The notes beneath the pieces were generated by a model, which saw nothing but the letters and a program-made list of their open reading frames with translations, did no database searches and was not told the origin of the DNA. A stretch of DNA of 64,000 nt from Streptomyces sp. 378. Lineage in GTDB: Bacteria; Actinomycetota; Actinomycetes; Streptomycetales; Streptomycetaceae. The stretch spans positions 159,885 through 223,884 of the forward strand of contig NZ_JASKMS010000012.1 in assembly GCF_030124145.1 (NCBI RefSeq), in the 5' to 3' direction. The position numbers and the translations under genes were made by a program. Below are positions 8,775 to 17,081 of the stretch, piece by piece; within the stretch, counting starts at the first letter, position 1; every line of letters begins with the position of its first letter.

Positions 8775-11700
8775 ATGACCCCTCCCACCCCGCGCGATCA
8801 GATATCGGGCCCGAGACGCGTGGCCCGCATCGCCGTGGCCGCCGGTATCGTCGCCGCGCTCTCCGCGGCCGGGCCGATCCCCCTGGCCTTCTCCGCCGAC
8901 GGTCCCGGCGCGGACGCCCCGGCCGACCCCACCGTCAAGTCCGCGCACGCCAAGCTCGGTTCGGACGACGCGGACCTGCTCGCGGAGGCCAAGGCCGACG
9001 GCGACAAGACCGTCACGATGATGATCGCCACCGCGCCCGGGAAGACCGAGCAGGTCGCCGGGCAGCTGGACGCGGTCAAGGGCGGCTCGGTGGGCCGGGC
9101 CGACGACAAGCTGGGCTACGTCCGCGCCACCGTCCCGACGGCCAAGGCGGACTCGGCGATCGCCGCCGCCACCAAGCTCTCCTCCGTGCACGGCATCGAC
9201 CTGCGCGAGGAGATCCCGCTGGACGACCCGACGCCGAGCGCGGACACCGCCAAGGGCGCCAAGGCCGCGAAGGGGAAGTACCCGGCGCCGGGGAAGAAGA
9301 CCCCGGCCGAGAACCCGTACAACCCGTCCTTCGAGACGGGCGCGGTCGACTTCGTCGAGGACCACCCGAAGGCGGACGGCCGCGGCGTCACCATCGGCAT
9401 CCTCGACTCCGGCGTGGACCTCGGCCACCCGGCGCTGCAGAAGACGACGACCGGTGAGCGGAAGATCGTCGACTGGGTGACGGCGACGGACCCGGTCGTC
9501 GACAACGACAACACCTGGCGCCGGATGGACACCTCCGTCGCGGGCCCCACCTTCACGCACGACGGCAGGACCTGGAAGGCGCCGTCGGGCTCGTACCGGG
9601 TGAGCACGTTCAAGGAGTCGTACACCACCGGCGGTGACGCCGCGGGTGACGCCAACCGCGACGGTGACACCACGGACTCCTGGGGCGTGCTGTACGACCC
9701 GGCCGCCGGTACCGTCCGCGTCGACCTGAACAACAACTTCGACTTCGCCGACGACACCGCGATGAAGCCGTACAAGGACGGCTTCCAGATCGGGTACTTC
9801 GGCACCGACAACCCGAAGACCGACATCGCCGAGCGGCAGCCGTTCGTCGTCGAGATCCGCAAGGACGTCGTCCACAACGGCGCCGGCGCGAAGGCCGACT
9901 TCGTCAACATCGGCGTCATCGAGTCCGAGCACGGCACGCACGTCGCCGGCATCACCGCCGCGAACGGCCTGTTCGGCGGCAAGATGGACGGCGCGGCGCC
10001 GGGCGCCAAGCTGGTCTCCTCGCGTGCCTGCACCTGGTCCGGTGGCTGCACCAACGTCGCGCTCACCGAGGGCATGATCGACCTCGTCACCAAGCGCGGT
10101 GTCGACATCGTCAACATGTCCATCGGCGGCCTGCCGGCGCTGAACGACGGCAACAACGCGCGCGCCGAGCTGTACACGCGCCTCATCGACACCTACGGCG
10201 TTCAGCTGGTGATCTCCGCGGGCAACTCCGGCCCCGGCGCCAACACCATCGGCGACCCCTCCCTGGCCGACAAGGTCATCTCGGTCGGCGCGTCCGTCTC
10301 CAAGGCGACCTGGGCCGCCAACTACGGCTCGGTCGTGAAGAAGAAGTACGCGATGATGCCGTTCTCCTCACGCGGCCCGCGTGAGGACGGCGGCTTCACG
10401 CCGACCCTGGTCGCCCCCGGTGCCGCGATCAACACCATCCAGACCTGGATGCCGGGCCAGCCGGTCGCCGAGGCGGGCTACTCCCTGCCGGCCGGCTACG
10501 GCATGCTCCAGGGCACCTCGATGGCCTCCCCGCAGGCCGCCGGCGCCGCCGCGCTGCTGCTGTCGGCCGCCAAGCAGAAGAAGATCGAGCTCACGCCGGC
10601 GACCCTGCGCACGGCCCTCACCTCGACCGCCGACCACATCAAGGGTGTGCAGGCGTACGAGGAGGGCGCGGGCCTGATGAACATCGAGGACGCCTGGGAC
10701 TCGATCCGCGACGGCGCCGCCTCGCACGCCTACACGGTGAAGGCGCCGGTCGACACCGCGATGGACGACAAGCTCAAGACGCCCGGCTACGGCACGGGGC
10801 TGTACGACCGTGAGGGCGGCCTGAAGGCCGGCCAGAAGAAGACGTACGAGATCACCGTCACCCGCACGTCCGGCGCCGACAAGGCGATCCGGCACGAGCT
10901 GCACTTCGAGAACAACGCGGGCGGCACGTTCCGGATCGTCGGCTCCGACGAGGTGAAGCTGCCGCTGAACAAGCCGGTCACCGTCAAGGTCCAGGCCGCG
11001 CCGAAGTCCGCAGGCATCAAGAGCGCGATCCTGGAGGTCGACGACCCGAAGACCGAGGGCATCGACAGGCAGGTCCTGACCACGGTGGTGGTCGCGGCAC
11101 CGCTGAAGTACACGTTCTCGGCGTCCGGTTCGGTGCAGCGCAACAGCTCGCGGCACTACTACGTCACCGTGCCCGAGGGCGCGAAGACGCTCGAGGTCGC
11201 GATGAGCGGGCTGAAGGACAAGAGCCAGACCCGGTTCATCTCCATCCACCCGTACGGCGTCCCGTCCGACCCGACGTCGACGATCAACTGCTACCCGAAC
11301 TACGCGAACCCGGCCAACACCTGCCGCCCCGACCTGCGTTCGTACGCGGACCCGCAGCCGGGCGTCTGGGAGATCGAGGTCGAGTCGCGCCGGACGTCGC
11401 CGCTGCTGGACAACCCGTACGAGCTCGATGTCGCCGTGCTCGGCGCGGCCTTCGAGCCGGAGACCGTGACCGTGCCCGAGGCGAAGATCGGCACCCCGGC
11501 CGCCGCCTCCTGGAAGGTGACGAACGGCTTCGCCGCGATCGACGGCAAGCTGGTGGGTGGCCCGCTCGGCTCGTCGAAGACGACCCGGCCGTCGGTCAAG
11601 GAGGGTGAGACGCAGACCACCACCGTGGTCGTCCCGGAGGGCGCCACCTCCCTCGACGTCGCCATCGGCAGTGTCTCCGATGCCGGCGCCGACCTGGATC

Positions 11701-12071
11701 TGGCGGTCAAAGACGCGTCCGGCGACGTGGTCGGCCGGTCCGCGGACGGCGACTCGGAGGAGTCGGTCTCCGTCCCCTCCCCGGCTCCCGGGAAGTACAC
11801 CGTCGAGGTCTTCGGCTACTCGGTGCCGGCCGGCACGACCGAGTACGACTACCAGGACCTGTTCTTCGCTCCCACCCTGGGCAGCATCTCCGTCGACGGC
11901 TCGGCGCCCGTGAAGCTCGGCACGGGCGACTCGGCGACGGTCTCGGGCAGCGTCACCGCCGCGGCGTCCGCGCCCGAGGGGCGTGAGTTCTTCGGCAAGG
12001 TCCAGTTGGTCAACGCGCGCGGGACGGCCGCGGGCGTGGGCAGTGTGAAGATCGAGAAGGTCATGCCGTAA
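8775..12071 (+). CDS. Secreted S8 (subtilisin-family) serine peptidase with C-terminal PPC-like domains
   Basis: 1098 residues from ATG 8775, 5 nt behind AAGGGA; another ATG lies 6 nt upstream. Sec signal: ARIAVAAGIVAALSAAGPIP with cleavage near AFSA. A propeptide-like region covers residues ~40-180. Triad: Asp in ILDSGVDLGHP (~210), His in EHGTHVAGI (~387), Ser in GTSMASPQAAG (~581), with the oxyanion Asn in ISAGNSGPG (~480). About 170 residues separate Asp and His, far more than in classical subtilisin, so a large inserted domain is present. The last ~350 residues are beta-rich and contain PPC-type repeats (VVVPEGATSLDVAIG, SPAPGKYTVEVFG). Extracellular degradative protease. A canonical terminator follows. 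Confidence 0.93.
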   Translation: MTPPTPRDQISGPRRVARIAVAAGIVAALSAAGPIPLAFSADGPGADAPADPTVKSAHAKLGSDDADLLAEAKADGDKTVTMMIATAPGKTEQVAGQLDAVKGGSVGRADDKLGYVRATVPTAKADSAIAAATKLSSVHGIDLREEIPLDDPTPSADTAKGAKAAKGKYPAPGKKTPAENPYNPSFETGAVDFVEDHPKADGRGVTIGILDSGVDLGHPALQKTTTGERKIVDWVTATDPVVDNDNTWRRMDTSVAGPTFTHDGRTWKAPSGSYRVSTFKESYTTGGDAAGDANRDGDTTDSWGVLYDPAAGTVRVDLNNNFDFADDTAMKPYKDGFQIGYFGTDNPKTDIAERQPFVVEIRKDVVHNGAGAKADFVNIGVIESEHGTHVAGITAANGLFGGKMDGAAPGAKLVSSRACTWSGGCTNVALTEGMIDLVTKRGVDIVNMSIGGLPALNDGNNARAELYTRLIDTYGVQLVISAGNSGPGANTIGDPSLADKVISVGASVSKATWAANYGSVVKKKYAMMPFSSRGPREDGGFTPTLVAPGAAINTIQTWMPGQPVAEAGYSLPAGYGMLQGTSMASPQAAGAAALLLSAAKQKKIELTPATLRTALTSTADHIKGVQAYEEGAGLMNIEDAWDSIRDGAASHAYTVKAPVDTAMDDKLKTPGYGTGLYDREGGLKAGQKKTYEITVTRTSGADKAIRHELHFENNAGGTFRIVGSDEVKLPLNKPVTVKVQAAPKSAGIKSAILEVDDPKTEGIDRQVLTTVVVAAPLKYTFSASGSVQRNSSRHYYVTVPEGAKTLEVAMSGLKDKSQTRFISIHPYGVPSDPTSTINCYPNYANPANTCRPDLRSYADPQPGVWEIEVESRRTSPLLDNPYELDVAVLGAAFEPETVTVPEAKIGTPAAASWKVTNGFAAIDGKLVGGPLGSSKTTRPSVKEGETQTTTVVVPEGATSLDVAIGSVSDAGADLDLAVKDASGDVVGRSADGDSEESVSVPSPAPGKYTVEVFGYSVPAGTTEYDYQDLFFAPTLGSISVDGSAPVKLGTGDSATVSGSVTAAASAPEGREFFGKVQLVNARGTAAGVGSVKIEKVMP

Positions 12072-12084
12072 CTCCTGATGCGGC

Positions 12085-12119
12085 AAAGGGGGGTGTCCTG
12101 ACGGACACCCCCCTTTTTT
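12085..12119 (+). terminator. Rho-independent terminator of the subtilisin gene
   Basis: A 14-bp stem (12085-12098 with 12103-12116) with a TGAC loop runs straight into a T-run, 14 bp after the stop codon. It also faces the convergent gene ending at 12136. Confidence 0.9.
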
Positions 12120-12135
12120 CAACTGCCAGGGGCCC

Positions 12136-12525
12136 CTACCGAGACGCCCTGATTCCGCCGATGTTGACGTCCTCACATACCTTCTCAATGAACCCACCGA
12201 CCGCGTAGCTGGATCGGCGGGCAGCCTGCTCATGCTCCGGCTCGGGGTGCTCATACCAGGCCAGTAACCGGTCGAAGTCCTCCGAAATTCGACTCGGGAG
12301 ACCGTCGTTGAGATCCTCGATGATGTGATGCCGCTTGTGCGGGCTCAGTTCCTCGGCCCGCTGAAGGTCCAGCGGGGCTGCCGTGCGGCAGAACGCAGCC
12401 CTCTTGGCCGAGTCCTTGAACTCGTCGGCCTCCGACTCGCCGAACCAGAGAAATCCGACGCTTCCGAGCCCGAGCACCGCCGCCGCCGCCGCCGTCACGG
12501 CGGTCACCACGTACCTCTTTCTCAT
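12136..12525 (-). CDS. Small membrane-anchored or secreted hypothetical protein
   Basis: 129 residues from ATG 12525 (MRKRYVVTAVTAAAAAVLGL), whose first ~30 residues form a signal or anchor helix. The remainder is charged and helical (RAEELSPHKRHHIIEDLNDG, then a KVCEDVNIGGIRAS tail) with two Cys that could form a disulfide. No known domain. Its ATG lies 2 nt after the stop of the metzincin-like protease gene upstream, so the two are almost certainly co-transcribed; an accessory or inhibitor role for the protease is possible but is only inferred from position. Confidence 0.75.
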   Translation of the reverse strand: MRKRYVVTAVTAAAAAVLGLGSVGFLWFGESEADEFKDSAKRAAFCRTAAPLDLQRAEELSPHKRHHIIEDLNDGLPSRISEDFDRLLAWYEHPEPEHEQAARRSSYAVGGFIEKVCEDVNIGGIRASR

Positions 12526-12527
12526 GC

Positions 12528-13052
12528 TCAGGTGCCCGCCTTGATCGCGTTGAGGTCGTGCTGGTCGTAGTGGGTGGGCCAGACCTCCTCGCGCATGCAG
12601 GAGTTGTTGTCCGTGTCGTTCGACTTCTTGCGGTGGCCTAGGTCGGCGGTGTGGCCGAACTCGTGGCAACCGAGGCTGCGCCACTGTGACGCCGTAAGGC
12701 TCCAGTGGGTGTTGAACCGAACGCGGATGATGTCACAGGAGGTCCACAGGGCGTTCCAGTCGGTGCAGTCCGCGTAGCCGTGCCAACCGTTGCTTCCGTA
12801 ATCCTTGTCGTAGACCTCGATGTCACCACCGCCCCAGGAGGTGGTGATGACACTGCGTTCCAGTTCGGCCTTACCGTGATTCATTGCCTTCGTGCCGTTG
12901 GCGGTCAGGCTGAATCCCTTGATCGCCTGGTTTCGGTTGTCCGGGTCGGTTCCGTTGTCGTCGTGACCGGCGCGAGCCGTAGCGGGGAGCGCGAGGGTGA
13001 AGGCAGCCACCAGTGCAAGGGCAGTGGTCAGCCGGGGAGAAAGTCTCGGCAC
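12528..13052 (-). CDS. Secreted metzincin-like zinc metalloprotease
   Basis: 174 residues from GTG 13052 (MPRLSPRLTTALALVAAF), with AGAGAGA upstream; cleavage likely after ATARA. The zinc site reads CHEFGHTADLGHRK: HExxH with a third His at the metzincin spacing (position 11), but the residue at position 8 is Asp where metzincins carry Gly. A Met in SCMREEVW about 20 residues later could be the Met-turn. Four Cys suggest disulfides in the secreted form. This resembles matrixin- or snapalysin-like small Streptomyces proteases without matching either exactly. It is followed 2 nt later by the small membrane-protein gene. Confidence 0.75.
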   Translation of the reverse strand: MPRLSPRLTTALALVAAFTLALPATARAGHDDNGTDPDNRNQAIKGFSLTANGTKAMNHGKAELERSVITTSWGGGDIEVYDKDYGSNGWHGYADCTDWNALWTSCDIIRVRFNTHWSLTASQWRSLGCHEFGHTADLGHRKKSNDTDNNSCMREEVWPTHYDQHDLNAIKAGT

Positions 13053-13114
13053 GGGAGTTCTCTCTCTGTCGGTGTGAGGGACGTCGGAGTCGGTGGGCGA
13101 TGCCGGGCGCGGGG

Positions 13115-13903
13115 TCATCCGCTCGTGGCCGATGCCGAGGGGCTGGGCTCCGAACCGTCGTCGACCGAGTCGTCGGGGTACGGTTCTTCAATGCCGTCCT
13201 CGGGTGCCGGCGACTCCTGAGAGGCACTCGGCGCCGCCGGCAGCTCCGGGACCCTTTGCAACTGGTCGCTGTTCTCCGGCTGCAGCAGGTACCTGATCCG
13301 CATCTCCAGGTCCAGTGAGTCCATCGAGGCGAGGTCCGCGGCCAGATCGGATTCGGGATCAGCCGACAGCTGGAGGAATCCGTCGGCCTTCTTCAGCGCC
13401 CGCCCCTGGGTGTTGATCAGCCGGTACCGGTCGGCAACGCCAGCGCTCCGTGTGAGGAAGTAGTAGCCGTGGTCGCCCACCTCGCTCCAGGCGACGTTCT
13501 CGACTTGGTACCCCGCCCCTTCCGAGTCCCATCCCCACTCCTCCACGACAATCTTGGAGGGGAGCACGCTCTTCTTGAGGCTTGTCTCGATGGAGAGGGT
13601 CACATCGCGCGCCTGCTCAACGCCACCGTCCTCCTCACTGCCTGTGCTCCGCCCTGGCTGAATGTCTGTGACGGTGGCCTTGACGATGTAGGGCGTCGAC
13701 CCCACCAATTGTTCGAGGTTCTTGAATACCAGGGTCTCGCGCCCGTGGACGATGCGCTCGGCCACCGGATCGAGACGCCGGTCCGATTCGGACGGCTTCC
13801 CCACGGCACTCCAGGCGCCGACCCCGATGACCGCGCTCGCTGCGGCCATGGCGATCGCGGCTCTCCACGACGCCTTCAGCCGACTCGGTCTCGCAGCACT
13901 CAC
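13115..13903 (-). CDS. Membrane-anchored or secreted protein of unknown function
   Basis: 262 residues from GTG 13903, behind GGGGGAGG. An N-terminal hydrophobic helix (AAIAMAAASAVIGVGAWSAV, residues ~16-35) is followed by an extracytoplasmic beta-rich domain (TPYIVKATVTDIQPG, then VTLSIETSLKKSV) and a low-complexity acidic/Ser-Pro tail. The domain layout resembles the C-terminal part of the anti-sigma-like protein encoded just upstream (14070-14819), suggesting an outside-facing domain shared by this cluster. A frame continues upstream to 14233 but carries no ribosome binding site or recognisable sequence. No enzyme motif. Confidence 0.7.
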   Translation of the reverse strand: MSAARPSRLKASWRAAIAMAAASAVIGVGAWSAVGKPSESDRRLDPVAERIVHGRETLVFKNLEQLVGSTPYIVKATVTDIQPGRSTGSEEDGGVEQARDVTLSIETSLKKSVLPSKIVVEEWGWDSEGAGYQVENVAWSEVGDHGYYFLTRSAGVADRYRLINTQGRALKKADGFLQLSADPESDLAADLASMDSLDLEMRIRYLLQPENSDQLQRVPELPAAPSASQESPAPEDGIEEPYPDDSVDDGSEPSPSASATSG

Positions 13904-14069
13904 GGAACCTCCCCCTGTATGCGAATGGCATGGACATGCCATGAAGATCGCATGGAGGAACAGTAAGAGTCCGGTAAAGGGGGGCAACGGCTTTGATCCG
14001 GCCAGGGACCCCGAGAAACCGGCTCGTTCTGACCTTGCCTCGCTCTCCGGCCGCCCTAGCTGGCGCGGG

Positions 14070-14819
14070 TCATCCGGCGGGGCACGGCATACCTGCGGCC
14101 CCCGGCAGCGCCCTGTCGACCCATTGCCGCCCCCAGTCAAGAGCATCTCGGATACCGCTGCCCTGGTGGCCGTCAGGGACTGGATCGCCCTGCCGGAAGG
14201 TCTGAGGACCCTCAGCGGAGAACCGGGACACAATGACCAGCATCCTCACGCCTGGTCTGTAATACGACCCGGTGTCGTCTCCCTCGCTGGTGAAGACCAG
14301 TTCGGGTTTCCCGCTGCGCGGCTTGTAATAGCGGTCAGCATCAAGGACGACCCTGACACCCTGGTCCCGGGCCAGAGGGTCGACGCGCGCCACCGTGCCC
14401 TCGGCGACGGCCGTGGAGCAAGCCACAATGCCCTCGGGGGTGAGTTTCGTGTCGGCGCTGTGCTCCTCTGTGCCGCCATTGTGCGCCGCCCAATACGCCG
14501 TGCCCGTACCGAGCGCTGCCACAGCGACAGACGCGGCAAGCGCGAACAGCAATCCGCGTGTACGGCTGGTGCGTACGCCGCGTGCGGACGCCTCGGCGGA
14601 GCCGGCACGGCCGTCGGGGGAGGAATCCCGGTTGCCCGAGGCGTCCTGGCCGCCGGACGCATGCCGGGCCAAACCATTGCCGACACGCTGCAGTTGATGC
14701 CGGACGACGTCCATGTCTCGTTCCGCTTCCGCGTAGGCGGAAGCGGCAGCCGCGTCCCCGGACGGAGAGGGCTGCCCAAGCAGCACCGCCATCAGTTGCT
14801 CGTCCCGGTCCACTCTCAC
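14070..14819 (-). CDS. Membrane protein, putative anti-sigma factor (partner of sigma gene at 14816)
   Basis: 249 residues. GTG 14819 overlaps the TGA of the sigma gene (GTGA), the standard arrangement of translationally coupled sigma/anti-sigma pairs. Residues 1-80 are cytosolic and rich in Ala/Asp/Arg (AYAEAERDMDVVRHQLQRVG); a single membrane helix (LLFALAASVAVAALGTGTAY) lies at ~88-108; the rest is an external domain (EGTVARVDPLARDQGVRVVL, then YYKPRSGKPELVF). There is no zinc-binding HxxxCxxC motif, so it is not a ZAS-type anti-sigma. A diverged copy of the pair lies directly upstream (15482-16748). Role inferred from gene order. Confidence 0.7.
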   Translation of the reverse strand: MRVDRDEQLMAVLLGQPSPSGDAAAASAYAEAERDMDVVRHQLQRVGNGLARHASGGQDASGNRDSSPDGRAGSAEASARGVRTSRTRGLLFALAASVAVAALGTGTAYWAAHNGGTEEHSADTKLTPEGIVACSTAVAEGTVARVDPLARDQGVRVVLDADRYYKPRSGKPELVFTSEGDDTGSYYRPGVRMLVIVSRFSAEGPQTFRQGDPVPDGHQGSGIRDALDWGRQWVDRALPGAAGMPCPAG

Positions 14820-15382
14820 GCCACCTCTTCCTTTTGAAGCCGTTCGCGCATGATTTTCGCCGCGGCGAACAACCTGCTTTTGACCGTGCCCACCGGCACA
14901 CCGAGGAGTTCGGCGATGCGCCGCACCGGCAGATCGGCGTAGTAGCGCAGGACGAGCACCTGGCGCTGTGCGTCGGGCAGCGCGTCGAGTCCCTCGGCGA
15001 CAGCCATCGCCAGCAGGCTGCTCTCCTGGCCGCTCTCGACCTGGGCGTCCCGCGTGTTCAACAACTTCAGCCGGGTGGCGACGCGCTCCTGACGGTTCCT
15101 CGCACGGTGCCAGTCGGCCGCGATGTTGGACGCCACCACCGCTGTCCAGGCGCCGACGTCACGCGGCGCCTCCTCGCCGCGCGCCCGGCGTTCGAGCAGC
15201 TTCAGCCGTACCTGTTGCAAGCCGTCCTGCAGATCGCCCTGCGGCACCCCACCGAGGGCCAAAACAGCACGTACCCGGTCGGCCTGCACTGCGTCGAGCG
15301 GGTCCTGCTCACGACCGGACAGGTTGCGGTCCGCGTGGAGCGGGTCGTGCGCTCTTGCACCCGGAGACCTCCTGATCCGCAC
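14816..15382 (-). CDS. ECF-type RNA polymerase sigma factor
   Basis: 188 residues from GTG 15382, behind GGGGGAGAG. Region 2 is recognisable (LLERRARGEEAPRDVGAWTA, then NIAADWHRARNR, residues ~45-105), and region 4 near the C-terminus is clear: LPDAQRQVLVLRYYADLPVR followed by the helix-turn-helix IAELLGVPVGTVKSRLF. It directs RNA polymerase to a specific promoter set, held in check by the membrane protein encoded next. The start is supported by alignment with the paralogue at 16748, where a GTG lies in the same place. A 13-nt sequence (15401-15413) upstream is identical to one upstream of the paralogue. Confidence 0.85.
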   Translation of the reverse strand: MRIRRSPGARAHDPLHADRNLSGREQDPLDAVQADRVRAVLALGGVPQGDLQDGLQQVRLKLLERRARGEEAPRDVGAWTAVVASNIAADWHRARNRQERVATRLKLLNTRDAQVESGQESSLLAMAVAEGLDALPDAQRQVLVLRYYADLPVRRIAELLGVPVGTVKSRLFAAAKIMRERLQKEEVA

Positions 15383-15400
15383 CAGCGCTCTCCCCCCATT

Positions 15401-15413
15401 CGTGTTTCTCCTA
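15401..15413 (-). promoter_or_regulatory. 13-nt sequence conserved upstream of both sigma genes
   Basis: TAGGAGAAACACG (read on the minus strand) is present here, 19 nt upstream of the intact sigma gene's GTG, and again at 16764-16776, 16 nt upstream of the paralogue's GTG. It could be an upstream ribosome-binding or leader element or part of an autoregulated promoter; its role is not determined. Confidence 0.4.
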
Positions 15414-15481
15414 TGACGCCGAAGCACCACGGAACGTTCGATCCGGAAGGCCTCCGTCGGGTGACGGGTTCCCGCCTCTAC

Positions 15482-16208
15482 TCATTCGCAGGGCAGGGTG
15501 CGGGACTCGGGCAGCGCCCGGAGGATCCAGGTACGGTCGCGCGCGATGTCCCGCTCACCGACGGTCCACATGTCGGGGGACACCCCGTGACGCGGGGATG
15601 CCGTCGAGCACATGGTCGCCGGTGCGCAGCCGTGGGTCGACGGCTCTGTCGATGACGAAGGTGACCTCGTCCTTCTCCTCAGCGGGCTTGTAGGAGCGCG
15701 TCACCTCCAGGGTGATCCGGTCCTGCGCGGTGCCGGGCACGGGCTCGATGCCGGTCACGTCGCCCTCAACGATGAGGCGGGCGCAGGCGACATAGCCCGG
15801 GGCGCTGAGTTTGGCATCGCCGCCACTGTCCTGCTGAGCGCTGGAACCGCTCGCCGCGCCGCCCGAATCGCCCCTGGTCTGGACCAGCAGCCAGCCCATT
15901 CCGGTCACCGGCGTCCCGGCACAGGCCACGGCGAGGGCAGCGACGGCGATGGCGAGCGGGCGTCGACGCGGGCGGGCGGATAGTACGGGGGCCGGATCCT
16001 CCCTGTGCGCGGGCTCAGCCTCGGGTGCTTCGCTCAGCGCGTGCCCGGTGATCCCCAACTGCTCGCGGAGCAGCGCGACGTCGGCCGCCGCCGATCGGTG
16101 TTCCGCCAGGAAGGCGGCGTCCTCGTGGGCCTCGGGCGGTAGCGGCTCGTCCGTGAGCGCGACCATCAGGGGGTCCGCGCCGACGTGCCCGTCGTGCTCG
16201 GCGGCCAT
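15482..16208 (-). pseudogene. Frameshifted anti-sigma-like membrane protein (paralogue of 14070-14819)
   Basis: Starts at ATG 16208, two bases after the sigma reading frame's TGA. Cytosolic segment, one membrane helix (PLAIAVAALAVACAGTPVTG, ~105-130) and an external domain (CARLIVEGDVTGIEPVPGTA, then RSYKPAEEKDEVTFVI) mirror the intact paralogue. The frame stops at 15555 right after DHVLDGIPASRGVPRHVDRR, but one frame over the sequence continues as PDMWTVGERDIARDRTWILR then ALPESRTLPCE to a TGA at 15482, the expected family ending. A one-base indel near 15590 therefore truncates the protein. Either a decaying gene or a sequencing error. Confidence 0.65.
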
Positions 16209-16209
16209 C

Positions 16210-16748
16210 TCACACCACCTCGTCCTCGTGCAGGCGGGCGCACAGGGCCCGTACCGCCGTGTGCAGCCTGCTCTTGACCGTGCCCTCCGGGACGCCGAGC
16301 TGTTCGGCGATGGACCGGACCGGCAGGTCGGCGTAGAAACGCAGCACGACGACCTGCCGCTGGGCGTCGGGCGCCCGTCCAGGCCCTGGGCGACGGCGAC
16401 GGACAGCACGCTGGTGTCCTCGCCGGAGGGGTGCTCCAGGTGCCGCAGGGCGGCCGGCCGCTCCCCGAGCCGCTCCTGGCGGCGCTTGGCCCGGTGCCAG
16501 TCCATGGCGAGGTTGGAGGCGACCACGGCCGCCCGCGCCGAGACGTCCCGCGGCGCCTCCTGGCCGCTAGCGGCCCGCTCCAGCAACCGCAGACGGACCT
16601 GCTGCACCCCGTCCGGCAGGTCCGCCTGCGGCACTCCGCCGAGCGCGAGCACCGCCCGCACCCGGCGCTCCTGTGCCGCGTCCAGCGGATCGTCACCGGT
16701 CCCGGCGCGCGTCTCCCGACCCCGCCGGGCCCTTCCGCGCAGCAGCAC
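16210..16748 (-). pseudogene. Frameshifted ECF sigma factor (paralogue of 14816-15382)
   Basis: From GTG 16748 the frame matches the paralogue through region 2 (RRVRAVLALGGVPQADLPDG, then NLAMDWHRAKRR) to VAQGLDG. Aligned with the intact copy, one base is missing near 16373, and region 4 continues in a different frame: PDAQRQVVVLRFYADLPVRS then IAEQLGVPEGTVKSRLH, ending EDEVV-TGA at 16210. Because of the slip the upstream frame reads on into the anti-sigma gene, making a 427-codon open frame (15555-16838) that fuses sigma region 2 to the anti-sigma. I regard that fusion as an artefact of the frameshift. Confidence 0.7.
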
Positions 16749-17081
16749 AAGCCACCCCCTCGCCGTGTTTCTCCTAGGCCGCCGGCTCCGCCCGGAACGT
16801 TCGGTGCTCTTTCTTCGGGCGACAGAGGCGTACGTCACACTCCCGTGTGGCCGAGAGCAACAGGGGCAGGCGACCTTGCGGCGTATGCCCCCCGGCAGCT
16901 GAATTTCTCCAGCTCAGCGGGGGTGGGCGCCGGACGTCCGCAACCATGGAACGGGACACGTCGTCCCACTCTCCGGGCAGACCGGGGAAAGAAGTGGACA
17001 GGCGGGCCGTGGTCGGCCGCATGATGGAAAAGCCTCGGCCAAGCAACGAGCACGTGAAGAGACGCAGGAGAGGGAGTCACC
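16749..17081. other. Intergenic region between sigma paralogue and asd
   Basis: 333 bp with divergent genes on either side, so it must hold both promoters. The 13-nt sigma-upstream repeat is at 16764-16776. Close to asd there is GGAGAGGGAG immediately before the GTG at 17082. No convincing hairpin or small gene was found. Confidence 0.5.

Noticed and set aside
13903..14233. Longer start for the membrane protein ending at 13115
   Set aside because: The upstream extension overlaps the anti-sigma gene's 3' end and has no ribosome binding site, whereas GTG 13903 follows GGGGGAGG and begins a normal signal/anchor sequence.
15555..16838. 427-residue sigma/anti-sigma fusion as a genuine protein
   Set aside because: Sigma region 4 is intact in another frame and the fusion linker is its out-of-frame translation, so a one-base slip explains it better.
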